This document shows, in pieces, positions 19,201-25,242 of a DNA stretch of 40,925 bases; positions within the stretch are counted from its first letter, which is position 1, and every line of letters begins with the position of its first letter. This stretch comes from Myxococcales bacterium. Lineage in GTDB: Bacteria > Myxococcota_A > UBA9042. The position numbers were made by a program, and so were the translations under genes. The notes beneath the pieces are model-generated. The model was not told the DNA's origin. It saw only the letters and a list, made by a program, of their open reading frames with translations, and did not search any database. The stretch is taken from assembly GCA_023954815.1 (NCBI GenBank), contig JAGSHB010000032.1, positions 1 to 40,925 of the forward strand, written 5' to 3'.

Positions 19201-20331
19201 GACTCTGGTAAAGGCAAGCCGCGCTCCGTACACATCTACTTGGGCAACAAGGCTGGCACGCTGTCGTCGACGCCTCAGGTCAAGGTTACAAACATCACCA
19301 ACAACGGATCGTACGGGGTTAAGGCGCTGACTGCGGTCGGCAACTTCAACGGCGACACGACCAGCGGCGGCACGGCCATTGGCGACATCGCCTTTACGGT
19401 GACGGCGACGGCAACTAAGTTGTACGAGCGCGTGGTGATTCTGCCCGGCAACAGCGCGTGGTCTGCGTCTAGCGCTGTGACCATTGATGTGGAGAGCGCG
19501 GCTGACCGCAAGACCCACAACATGGTCACGGTTCATCGGAGCGACTCTGCAGGTAAGCCGGACTTTGGCTACCGCCTGCACAAGCTCGGCAACTTCGTGC
19601 GCGACACCGACGGCTCCGGCAAGCAGTTCGACGAGCTCGTCATCTCGCAGTACGCCAACACGCAGACCATCTACATCGTCAAGGGCCGCGAAGTGAGCGG
19701 CGACACAACCCTGACGGTCTCGAAGGACCTGACGGGCTCGGGCTCGGCGGACAAGACGACCTTGGCACTGCGTCCGGGCAACACGGGCGCGAACAACCCG
19801 CGTACGGTCATCCCGGTTCACTTTGATGGTGACAACCAGCTCGATCTGATGTTTAGCCACAACCCCTACAAGCAGCTCAATACGCTGTACTGGGTGCGCG
19901 GCAAGGATGCGGCCTCGAAGCTCGGCAAGGTGACGGTACTGGCGCTGACAGCCATCAACGGTGTCGCCAACACCTTCAGTCACAAGCTTGGGTATGCCTA
20001 CAAGACGTATGCCGATCCGATCTTCAGCCTCGGAAACTTTGGCGACCAGCAGGGCAAGCCCGCGACGACCATGGCCTCGACGCTGCCGAGCTACGCGCCT
20101 GGCGGCCGTACAACTGTCACCGTACGTCAGCCCATCGCACGGCCCGACAAGGCGACAGGCACGGAGCCGAGCTACCACGTTGCCGACCTGATCTTTGGTA
20201 ATCCCTTCGCAGCGGGAACGCAGACCATGGGCGCATTTACAGCGGCAGGTCTTGGCGATTTCAACGGTGACGGCTATCCAGACATGGTTATCGGTACCTA
20301 CAAAACTGGCTACACGGTTCTGGTCTACTAA
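13279..20331 (+). CDS. Giant Ig-like / FG-GAP lipoprotein, 2,350 residues
   Basis: The product begins with a signal peptide and lipobox L-A-A-G-C, so it is a lipoprotein, probably at the outer membrane. An Asp/Gly-rich spacer follows. Residues from about 60 to 1870 are a chain of Ig-like modules of roughly 100-130 residues, many opening with a strand ending in Pro (ITSPSDKTSF, ITAPTKTSL, ITAPTQGQVF). A Cys-rich EB-like motif (C-x5-C-x4-C-x4-C) is near 1055. The C-terminal 480 residues carry FG-GAP-type blade motifs: DFNGDGKQD, DVNGDGFDD, HFDGDNQLD and DFNGDGYPD, suggesting a calcium-binding propeller. The ATG at 13279 is preferred to the GTG at 13261 because GAGG lies 8 bases upstream and the signal peptide then starts directly. 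It sits between the PqqD-like gene and the putative precursor. Role in adhesion is a guess; function unknown. Confidence 0.88.
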   Translation: MRVMSLEAQLRVAAILIVALAAGCSTSDSATPGPDGFADSIIDTNDGGIVDTDGTDAGPGVDTQNQAQVDFHLKLKTDEVLKGSDSVILPTTQDTEPDEGFQADVVVTGTNLAEGTEITVTVAGKAAGSGTLSQGSVTITKVTIPCSAVASSIVVSVANGPSKTKSALVNCSNACTASLTKPADCHTTDADPNKDGFQVALEVETTTPDCSHAYIKFTGTDGTASESDKVALSGQSKVTVVVTLAANATGLSNASAQVQAIVEDQAFPERPKGTSLEHTVKLTTEAPVLQILQPSAATVTLADDANGNPVDGIQLNIVGTASTMQPLEPVEVTVNGVDAGKANIGADGNSFKTTLTFDKSQAYKIEVKGTNSCGLSGATDKTITAFVDQTALVISQPTPNAVLLAKNDGDTKTPATYETNVIVNVAKGTPGDTVSVFCRTNAVGSAFEKTPVGTATYPAGASGVSVLAALDTDVLGTAIVCRASIDGANPASSPEIAFVVGLPAPCLKVLLPTKNAAVKGAALPLTVTATNLDGRVVEAKLSVKGGSTFVDAPVGKISQGSMTVNVSLQKGNPAVALPDGTYVLTLGASDAFGNLAKESVCSDLTRTFTLDNTGPKVAITAPTKTSLDPVVDADTDAKTPGYQTNVSISVSGETGESIVCLTVGAFNAPCQKVTGAGSVTFSSVSLQPGANSLVVTATDSLGNKTTNSPATVTLISNAVVVSWLDPASNKAIASDTITVKAKISNQKDGTAITGAKVVVYVGGKAQPAVSVTESAGGQYSATVAGLTTGKNTIQFVATPAGGGVEGVSPLLTITYKVGTPTVTITSPSDKTSFNIASSACLVTSKDCKTSAQIQTSNAADGSAVELNVTCGSSKKTFKGSVKAGKATIADVIFTHGQSCTAIATVTDEAGQSADSSSIGVSVDRVAPVIASLNPSKTSFLSGDDFNSNPADGIQINLSASVSGLAKDAPISLEVYDDDGKKVKTYTSKPHPAIPETSFASVDFEQVTLPDGFKLKLKFATADAAGNKTTLDKTVSSVANAPEVRLTSPPYIETKSCTSNAACGVGVCVGGKCATGWNKLSSRIIGFSTLGLLPGSKARVCSNNASVTGNGACATPGFNAVAASAQIEVTGGLVDVSSLKDGDHTFIVEVILPNLNEGVAGNWVSSTKSPLGVTVRSRRIVVDTVAPSIKSILAPSKPGVPTGCLAAASQTDTNEKLPGGTFSFAATTTGESANITIFNGSKKVGSQDASGATTGVAVTLPAGKVALKAMATDAVGNESAAFDVGSFTVNTVAPIGQFVQPNKAVLVKGDALDVKFTSSSNDVEGTALVLSDAGKVVGTETMTKGVATFAHATHKALSDGTHTLTAKLVDTCGNEVKVGTVPSEIKVDTTEPTATITAPTQGQVFGDNDDASASAGGYQVNLTFGTASGAATWKVDLGSECDATYKNCSGFKSVGAGKVTNADGNEPTVAVTIPFGKSDNFVARVTVTDDSGNTASVDRGFKVKLTGCKVLLTGLPASGKINTQFCPTKGSDCASVKLNLTAEYLGPCGNVTEVRLLKGSATAASATPSDSKASLTLDVKDGDDTKIEALVFAKKKQNGSSGATSLRVDLSNPKVAFVATKVLGFDTAASGATANYGASADQDNAQNGTQVHAAVLITDGSVAGGQITKLENTQGSATTLSSALKLPFALSGTAKQQVEIKFISLPTDATSKVTVTVADAMGNVGSASFTAITDAVGPAAPTLGDITAADVNPRRPFVKLKFKAVADNGSTGSAAKSYEVRYSRSNIASATDFDKACDAASLTASTISAPKAPGADEVLTVEGPDGRAYDDSCKFATMTDNGASKFYFAVRAIDAAGNKGAISNVVSTSDVRLRYAKLTATVSPYKSNFAFAYPYPIGDFNGDGKQDAAVAGIFGARLCVLFGHADKDGIVGDYDITAQTGASHACLNNTTLVGLLIASAVDVNGDGFDDLVVDADSGKGKPRSVHIYLGNKAGTLSSTPQVKVTNITNNGSYGVKALTAVGNFNGDTTSGGTAIGDIAFTVTATATKLYERVVILPGNSAWSASSAVTIDVESAADRKTHNMVTVHRSDSAGKPDFGYRLHKLGNFVRDTDGSGKQFDELVISQYANTQTIYIVKGREVSGDTTLTVSKDLTGSGSADKTTLALRPGNTGANNPRTVIPVHFDGDNQLDLMFSHNPYKQLNTLYWVRGKDAASKLGKVTVLALTAINGVANTFSHKLGYAYKTYADPIFSLGNFGDQQGKPATTMASTLPSYAPGGRTTVTVRQPIARPDKATGTEPSYHVADLIFGNPFAAGTQTMGAFTAAGLGDFNGDGYPDMVIGTYKTGYTVLVY

Positions 20332-20349
20332 TGACTGGTACGGATCGTC

Positions 20350-20354
20350 GGGAG
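20350..20354 (+). promoter_or_regulatory. Ribosome binding site setting the precursor start
   Basis: GGGAG stands 6 bases before the ATG at 20361. The earlier in-frame ATG at 20331, which overlaps the stop of the giant gene, has no such site. Confidence 0.6.
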
Positions 20355-20360
20355 AGCAAG

Positions 20361-20555
20361 ATGGACAAGCAGGATCAGCACAAAGAACAGAGCCACGGGA
20401 CCGCCCAGGCGGAACTCCAGCCCAAGCTTCCTTATGAGGAGCCGACACTGGTGTCGACCGAAGGGCGTCCGCTGCACGCACTGCTCGGTTCACAGGCTTC
20501 GTGCGGTGACACGACCGGCGGTACCGGTGATCCGCCTTTCTGCGACCAAGTCTGA
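20361..20555 (+). CDS. Putative RiPP precursor peptide with lasso-type leader motif
   Basis: The 64-residue product has the build of a modified-peptide precursor. Residues 1-24 are hydrophilic and rich in Gln, Lys and Glu. Residues 25-35 contain Y-x-x-P-x-L (Tyr25, Pro28, Leu30) followed by Gly35, the motif that PqqD-type recognition elements bind in lasso-peptide leaders. The putative core from about 43 on is GSQASCGDTTGGTGDPPFC plus DQV, with Cys48 and Cys61 and four possible Ser/Thr targets between or just before them. It begins 29 bases after the giant gene and ends 25 bases before the HprK-like gene. Neither a hydrophobic signal peptide nor a bacteriocin double-Gly leader is clear, though a Leu-Leu-Gly-Ser at 41-44 could be near the cleavage site. 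Function as precursor is inferred from size, motif and neighbours. Confidence 0.75.
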   Translation: MDKQDQHKEQSHGTAQAELQPKLPYEEPTLVSTEGRPLHALLGSQASCGDTTGGTGDPPFCDQV

Positions 20556-20565
20556 GTCCGCTCAG
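20552..20565 (+). other. Stem-loop at the precursor stop codon
   Basis: CTGAG and CTCAG form a perfect 5-base stem around TCCG, with the TGA stop of the precursor inside the first arm. Placed between precursor and enzyme genes, it could lower read-through so that more peptide than enzyme is made, but it has no T tract and the stem is short. Confidence 0.35.
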
Positions 20566-20580
20566 CATTTGAATTAGCAG

Positions 20581-21468
20581 ATGTCCCGCACCACCGACAC
20601 GCTTGGCGCGAACTGGCCCCACTCCGTACTGGACTTCGCCGGCCGCCGGATCACCATCTCGGCCGGAACATTCCGCGTCGCGCTGACCCTCCCACAGCAT
20701 CCAATCATCGACAGCGCACTTCGCGGCTATGGCTGGCACGATCCGCCAGGCCTGCCAGCGCCGATCACCCTCGATGTCACGCTCTCAGACGATCCGCCCG
20801 TGCCCCACGCCTCTGTGCACGACTGGTCTGAAGCCGGTTTTGAACTGCGCGGCAAGTACGTCGACGGCCATTTTGATCTCTCACGTGGCACAGGGACGGT
20901 TCGTATCAAGATGGGGATCAAGAGCCCAGAGGATGTGCTGCGCGGCGGTATCCTGGAGGCCGCAATGGGTGCGCTACTGCACCAGGTGGTTCATGCCGGC
21001 GGGGTGATGGTGCACGCCGTGAGCTTGCTGCTTGAGGGGCGCGCTCACGTCGTCTTTGGCCACAGCGGCGCCGGAAAGACGACCCTTGGCCATCGCCTAC
21101 CTGCGTCTTTTCTCAACGAGGAATACGCCTTCATGGTGCCCGGGCCGACCCCCGAGCGTTGGCAGTGGCTGTGGTACGCCCAGGAGCGCGCGCCGCGTGT
21201 CGATCGCGCCGCCACGTTGCCTTTCGGAAATTTGTTCGCCATGGCCGCGGCGCGCGATGAGACCCGGTGTTGGCCGCTTGAGACCACCAAGGCCCCCGCA
21301 GCGTTGATGCCATCGCTGTACTGGTTGCCAGGCATGCCGAACGAGCTGCTATTGCACAATGTCCTGTCACTCGTACAGGCCCACCCCGTACGCTGGTTCA
21401 GCCACTGTCTCCAAACGCCGGAGACCGATGTCGCCGCACTAATTGGGAGCGACCACGATGTCCGCTAA
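20581..21468 (+). CDS. HprK-like kinase of the peptide locus
   Basis: This 295-residue protein resembles the HPr kinase-related proteins found beside PqqD-like proteins. The P-loop GHSGAGKTT is at 160-168 and follows a beta strand ARAHVVF-type segment; a short acidic stretch (FLNEEYAF) stands where HPr kinases have their Asp-Asp. The N-terminal 140 residues are unlike true HPr kinase. There is no HPr or phosphotransferase system gene nearby. In some lasso-peptide clusters HprK homologues phosphorylate the peptide's C-terminal Ser, but this precursor ends in Val, so a different acceptor would be needed. No good ribosome site precedes the ATG, which may mean coupling to the precursor gene 25 bases upstream. 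It overlaps the radical SAM gene by 11 bases. Kinase activity is inferred from the family. Confidence 0.75.
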   Translation: MSRTTDTLGANWPHSVLDFAGRRITISAGTFRVALTLPQHPIIDSALRGYGWHDPPGLPAPITLDVTLSDDPPVPHASVHDWSEAGFELRGKYVDGHFDLSRGTGTVRIKMGIKSPEDVLRGGILEAAMGALLHQVVHAGGVMVHAVSLLLEGRAHVVFGHSGAGKTTLGHRLPASFLNEEYAFMVPGPTPERWQWLWYAQERAPRVDRAATLPFGNLFAMAAARDETRCWPLETTKAPAALMPSLYWLPGMPNELLLHNVLSLVQAHPVRWFSHCLQTPETDVAALIGSDHDVR

Positions 21469-22639
21469 CGAAACCCCCTCCCTAGAGCGTCGACTCTCCG
21501 ACGCCTATAGCCGCGCAGATGTGCCCAGACGGGTGCACCTCGACATGACCTACCGCTGCGACTTGGACTGCGAGCACTGCTATCTGGACAACAAGACCAC
21601 GTGGCCCGAGTTGACCACTGCGGCCTGGCTTGGGGTTTTGGATGACCTCCACGAGATGGGCGTGCTCTATCTCCTTTGGAGCGGCGGTGAGGTGTTCGCC
21701 CGCGCAGACTTTGAGCAGCTCATTCGTCGTGCTGGCGAGTTGCGTTTTCTCAGTCGCGTGAAGACCCACGGCGGCAACATGACGCCGGAGCGCGCACAGA
21801 TCCTGAAAGAGAGCTTTGTGCAGCAGACGGACGTGAGCGTGTACTCCCTCGATCCGGAGATTCACGACGCGATTACGCGGGTGGCTGGCTCGTTGGAAAA
21901 CAGCTTGGCGGGCATTGATCTGCTTCTGGAAGCGGGTCTTCGCGTGCGTGTGTCGGTGACGGCGATGGAGTCAAATCGGCACGAGTTGGCTGATATGTCG
22001 CGGTTTTTTCGCGCGCGTGGCTGCGAATTCAGCATCAATCCCAACGTCATGCCAGATTCCAGCGGCACTGACATGCTCGATCCGCTGCTCCTCCAAGACG
22101 AGGGCTACATCGACATGGCCCGCGAGGTGTTGCGCATCGCTGAGCGTGATGACGCGCTACCGCGGCCCGGTCAGATCTCGCCGACTGGTGAGCCTTGCGG
22201 CGCAGGTCGCTCAAGCGCCTATATCGCACCAGATGGTGCGGTGTGGCCTTGCGTGATGTTTCCGATGTCCATCGGTCAGGTTCAAGAGCAGCCGTTTTCG
22301 ACGCTGTGGCATGAGTCGTCGGAGCGCGCCGCGCTGACGGAGTGGACCAACGCCGATCGCCAAGCGTGCAATAGCTGCGCGGGCAGCGGTGCGTGTTTCT
22401 ATTGCCCCGGCGAGGCGTACAAGCGCACCGGAGATTTCCGCACGGCTCCCGAAGTATTTCACTGGCGAACACGGCTGTGGATGCAGGCTTTTGAAGATGT
22501 GGGCGGCCGAACGTACTCCGAACAAGAGTGGCAGACCGTGCCTAGCGGTCATCATCCCCAGGACCAAGGCCGTAAGCGCAACTTCACCTTTCCGATCTAT
22601 CAACCATCGAAGGGGCGGAGAAAGAGCCCAACGTCATGA
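21458..22639 (+). CDS. Radical SAM/SPASM peptide-modifying enzyme
   Basis: The 393-residue product has the radical SAM motif C-x3-C-x2-C at Cys34, Cys38 and Cys41, then the SAM-binding SGGE motif near residue 75. The C-terminal third is a SPASM-type domain: a Cys in GEPCGAGRSSAYIAPDG, a second in VWPCVMFP, and a cluster C-x2-C-x5-C-x2-C (CNSCAGSGACFYC), able to hold auxiliary iron-sulfur clusters. SPASM enzymes include those that make thioether, C-C or epimerised bonds in RiPPs and PqqE. The ATG at 21458 has GGGAG 8 bases upstream and is preferred to the TTG at 21443. It overlaps the kinase gene by 11 bases and the peptidase gene by four (ATGA), so the three are translationally coupled. Which bond it makes cannot be told from sequence. 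Confidence 0.88.
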   Translation: MSANETPSLERRLSDAYSRADVPRRVHLDMTYRCDLDCEHCYLDNKTTWPELTTAAWLGVLDDLHEMGVLYLLWSGGEVFARADFEQLIRRAGELRFLSRVKTHGGNMTPERAQILKESFVQQTDVSVYSLDPEIHDAITRVAGSLENSLAGIDLLLEAGLRVRVSVTAMESNRHELADMSRFFRARGCEFSINPNVMPDSSGTDMLDPLLLQDEGYIDMAREVLRIAERDDALPRPGQISPTGEPCGAGRSSAYIAPDGAVWPCVMFPMSIGQVQEQPFSTLWHESSERAALTEWTNADRQACNSCAGSGACFYCPGEAYKRTGDFRTAPEVFHWRTRLWMQAFEDVGGRTYSEQEWQTVPSGHHPQDQGRKRNFTFPIYQPSKGRRKSPTS

Positions 22640-23022
22640 CCGACGGCTGGTGGCCAGTGCAGGGCGCATCGATGTGGCCCATCGTGCATGGCATGAGTTT
22701 GCACGCCCAACCCGCTGCAGAATTGGCTGTGGGCGATCTGGTCATATTCTTGGCTTCAACGGGCACCGACGTAGTTGCACATCGGGTCGTCCGAGTCGAT
22801 GGGGACGTTGTCACGACACGCGGCGACACCAATTCGTCCTGTGACCAACCCGTTCCCCGATCTTCGATTATCGGGAGAGTGGACGCGATCCGTTGGCGCA
22901 GTTGGACCCTCGCGATGCCGGCGCGCGGTCGACTCGCCACCGCGGAGCGCCTCTTCGGCCGGAGTTGGGCCCGCCTCGCTCCGAATCTACGCCGCGGTTG
23001 GCGCTCGATACGCAAAGTTTGA
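22636..23022 (+). CDS. SipW-like S24/S26 signal-peptidase family protein
   Basis: The 128-residue protein has the family motif G-A-S-M-W-P with the likely nucleophile Ser12, then AHRVV with His49 and the RGDTN...D segment at 62-70. That Ser/His arrangement is the SipW/archaeal type, not the Ser/Lys pair of LepB. No hydrophobic membrane anchor is visible, so it is probably cytoplasmic or peripheral, unlike ordinary signal peptidases. The C-terminal 40 residues are Arg-rich. It starts inside the radical SAM stop codon (ATGA). By position it is the natural candidate to remove the leader of the modified peptide, but this is inference. Its substrate could instead be a lipoprotein or other local protein. 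Confidence 0.75.
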   Translation: MTDGWWPVQGASMWPIVHGMSLHAQPAAELAVGDLVIFLASTGTDVVAHRVVRVDGDVVTTRGDTNSSCDQPVPRSSIIGRVDAIRWRSWTLAMPARGRLATAERLFGRSWARLAPNLRRGWRSIRKV

Positions 23023-23095
23023 CAGGTCGCTCGCCGGACCTCACGATCCGCCAGTATCTGCGCGCCGTCTCACGGGACGATCTGCGTCCAATACC

Positions 23096-23099
23096 GGAG
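23096..23099 (+). promoter_or_regulatory. Ribosome binding site supporting a TTG start
   Basis: GGAG lies 6 bases before the TTG at 23106, which begins a complete lipoprotein signal peptide with a basic n-region. The ATG at 23133 has neither. Confidence 0.5.
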
Positions 23100-23105
23100 C
23101 CCCCC

Positions 23106-24026
23106 TTGCCGTCGCGTCTACCGAATCACCTCATGGGTCTCGCGCTCGCCTTAACCGTGCTTGGTGCGTGTTCTGGGCAACGGGTTGGCCAGGTCGAAAA
23201 GGACGTACGCAGCCTCAAGGAAGAGCTGGTCGAGTTACGCCGCGGTCAATCCGCGCAACGGGTGCAGTTTGACGAGTTCAGAAACCGACTTGTCGTGCTG
23301 CAGGACAAACTCGACTCGGAACGGCTCGCGCGTACGCGCCGCGGCCGGGTTGCCGCCATGCCGCAGCTGCCGCACGTCGTTGTGCCGCCGCGCCGCGTGC
23401 AGCCGCGTCATTCCGAGCGTCGCCAGGCTCAGGCGCCGCTGCCGGCAGCCGGATCGCGCCATCAGGGTCGCGCTTCCCGAAGCATCGTTATTGGCCCGGA
23501 CAACGTCCCGCACGTCACCGACACCCAACCGAAAAAGAAGCGCAAGTCGCGCCGCACCGTTGCGGCTGGGCCTCGGTCGACGGGTGCGTCCAATACACCG
23601 CAGGGTGGTCTGACGCGTGAGGAAAGGGCGGCGGGTGCCTACCGGACGGCAAAGGCGCAGCTTGATGGTGGCCGCCTACGTGACGCACGCACGCAGTTTC
23701 AGCGCTTTCTGACGAAGCATCCCAAGCATCCACTCGCCGACAACGCGATGTACTGGATCGGCGAGACTTGGTACGCGCAAGCCCTGTGGATCAAGGCCGC
23801 CCGCGTCTTTCATGACGTGACTCGGCGCTTTCCCCTGGGAAATAAGGTGCCCGACGCGATGCTGAAGATGGCGCTGTGCTATCAGAAGCTGGGTGAGCGC
23901 AACGACGCTGCGAAGGTGTTGCGCGAGCTCATTCGACTGTATCCGGTAACGCCGGCCGCGGAGCTTGCACGACGCAAGCTCAGGCGCGCAAAGATGAACG
24001 CAGGTCTTCCTGCGGGTCAGCTATAG
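23106..24026 (+). CDS. CpoB/YbgF-like TPR lipoprotein
   Basis: The 306-residue product starts with a short signal peptide and lipobox L-G-A-C (Cys22), then a coiled coil with heptads (about 27-75), a long Arg/Pro-rich linker, and two to three TPR units in the last 120 residues (for example A-Y-R-T-A-K-A-Q-L and MYWIGETWYAQALW). That order matches CpoB/YbgF of the Tol-Pal system, which helps coordinate peptidoglycan synthesis with outer membrane constriction in division. Family CpoB is usually a cleaved periplasmic protein; here it seems to be lipidated. The TTG at 23106 was chosen by ribosome site and signal peptide; the open frame runs back to 22893. No tol or pal gene is in the window, so the link to Tol-Pal rests on architecture only. 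Confidence 0.78.
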   Translation: MPSRLPNHLMGLALALTVLGACSGQRVGQVEKDVRSLKEELVELRRGQSAQRVQFDEFRNRLVVLQDKLDSERLARTRRGRVAAMPQLPHVVVPPRRVQPRHSERRQAQAPLPAAGSRHQGRASRSIVIGPDNVPHVTDTQPKKKRKSRRTVAAGPRSTGASNTPQGGLTREERAAGAYRTAKAQLDGGRLRDARTQFQRFLTKHPKHPLADNAMYWIGETWYAQALWIKAARVFHDVTRRFPLGNKVPDAMLKMALCYQKLGERNDAAKVLRELIRLYPVTPAAELARRKLRRAKMNAGLPAGQL

Positions 24027-24030
24027 GAGG
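24025..24030 (+). promoter_or_regulatory. Ribosome binding site setting a TTG start
   Basis: AGGAGG overlaps the TAG stop of the upstream gene and stands 5 bases before the TTG at 24036. The ATG at 24057 has no purine-rich site, so the TTG is preferred and the two genes look coupled. Confidence 0.65.
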
Positions 24031-24035
24031 GGATC

Positions 24036-25187
24036 TTGGGTGCTCCTCATCGACGCATGAACGTTCGCTTGACCTCAGTTCGCTGGATTACGTGCGCTTT
24101 GGTGTTTGCTTCGGCATCTGTTGCCCTGGGCCAGGTGCCCTGGGGCTTCAACGACAAACAGCCCGCCATTCGCATGCAGCAGAGCGCGAAGAGCGGCGAG
24201 CGCACCTACACGGTCCTTCAAGGAGATTCCCTCTGGAGCATCGCACAGGGCCTCTACAATGAGCCGTGGTACTGGCCGTCCTTGTGGTCGTACAACCCGC
24301 AGATCACCAACCCCCACCTCATCTACCCAGGTGATGTGATCTACCTCAGCCGCCGCGCGTCACCCATCGGCAAGCGCCGTGCAGTGACCTTCGCGACCTC
24401 CCGTTTCAAGCGCCGCAAAGTGACGCCGACGACCCTCGCACGGCGCGTGGGCTACATCTCAGCACGTGACTACCGAGAGAGCGGAAAAATCGTCGGCAGC
24501 CGAGAAGAGCGCAACATGTTGGGCTCCCTCGACGAGATCTACACGCGCCTCCGCCTCAAGCGCTGCAGCGCGCAGAAACGGACCTCGATTCGTGATGCGG
24601 CTCGGGGCGCCGGTAAGAAAGACAAGAAGGTTGGCGTCCTCGGTCCCTGTGTGAAATCCGGCGATCGCTTCGTGGTGTATCGGCTCGAACGGCCGGTCGT
24701 TCATCCGACGACGCGCAAGACGGTGGGTTACAAGATCAATTTCGTGGGTGAGGCCGAGGTCATCAACACCAAGCGGCCTGTGGTGGGGATGCTGCTCAAT
24801 AAGGCGCACTCCGAGATCAGTCGTGGCGACCTACTCACCAACGTGTTCGAGCCCCTGAGCCTCGTCAAACCGAAGAAGAACAAGACGCAACTCGTCGGCA
24901 CGCTGGTGGACTTCCATCACGAGACCACTGCGACAGGTCAGCACAGCTATGTCTACATCGACAAAGGCGCTGACGATGGCGTGGTGCGAGGCAACCGCTT
25001 TGAGATCGTCTGGCGCGGCGACGGTCTGCGCGGCACATCGGTCAAGCGCGTTCAGGATTGGCCGGACGAGCAGATCGGTATCGCGATGGTCATCGAGTCC
25101 TATGATCGCCACTGCTTGGCCTACTTGACCCACTCCGTTCGAGAGTTGGAGCGCGGTATGGCCGCGGTGATGCCGAAGAACTTCTAG
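24036..25187 (+). CDS. Secreted LysM-domain protein
   Basis: The 383-residue protein has a signal peptide (about 1-32) and then one LysM domain at 57-105 (Y-T-V-x-x-G-D-S-L-W-S-I-A ... Y-P-G-D-V-I-Y-L), which binds N-acetylglucosamine in peptidoglycan. The longer C-terminal part, about 270 residues, is basic and contains no catalytic motif I recognise; it has several beta-rich segments (VGYKINFVGEAEVI, YVYIDKGADDGVV). It should be a periplasmic wall-binding protein. It follows the CpoB-like gene by nine bases with an overlapping ribosome site and is the last gene of the run, ending inside a strong terminator hairpin. No partner enzyme is seen. Confidence 0.82.
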   Translation: MGAPHRRMNVRLTSVRWITCALVFASASVALGQVPWGFNDKQPAIRMQQSAKSGERTYTVLQGDSLWSIAQGLYNEPWYWPSLWSYNPQITNPHLIYPGDVIYLSRRASPIGKRRAVTFATSRFKRRKVTPTTLARRVGYISARDYRESGKIVGSREERNMLGSLDEIYTRLRLKRCSAQKRTSIRDAARGAGKKDKKVGVLGPCVKSGDRFVVYRLERPVVHPTTRKTVGYKINFVGEAEVINTKRPVVGMLLNKAHSEISRGDLLTNVFEPLSLVKPKKNKTQLVGTLVDFHHETTATGQHSYVYIDKGADDGVVRGNRFEIVWRGDGLRGTSVKRVQDWPDEQIGIAMVIESYDRHCLAYLTHSVRELERGMAAVMPKNF

Positions 25188-25235
25188 CAGTGTGCGGCGT
25201 AATTAAAATTACTGTCGCAGCACACTGCTAGTTTT
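25184..25235 (+). terminator. Strong intrinsic terminator closing the 15-kb gene run
   Basis: CTAGCAGTGTGC at 25184-25195 and GCACACTGCTAG at 25220-25231 form a perfect 12-base stem. Inside, GTAAT (25199-25203) and ATTAC (25208-25212) form a second stem around TAAA. TTTT follows directly. The TAG stop of the LysM gene is part of the left arm. Confidence 0.82.
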
Positions 25236-25242
25236 CTTCATC

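Noticed and set aside
18676-20739. Long minus-strand open frame of 687 codons
   Set aside because: It lies opposite the C-terminal part of the giant lipoprotein, has no ribosome site, signal or domain, and reads like an antisense shadow of GC-rich code.
12814-22639. PQQ biosynthesis locus
   Set aside because: A PqqD-like protein and a SPASM enzyme are present, but no PqqA with its Glu/Tyr pair, PqqB or PqqC.
12814-23022. Complete lasso peptide cluster
   Set aside because: The leader motif fits, but no lasso cyclase, lasso leader protease or transporter gene is in the window.
22893-23105. N-terminal extension of the CpoB-like gene
   Set aside because: It overlaps the peptidase gene, reads as Arg/Pro-rich shadow sequence, and would bury the lipoprotein signal peptide.
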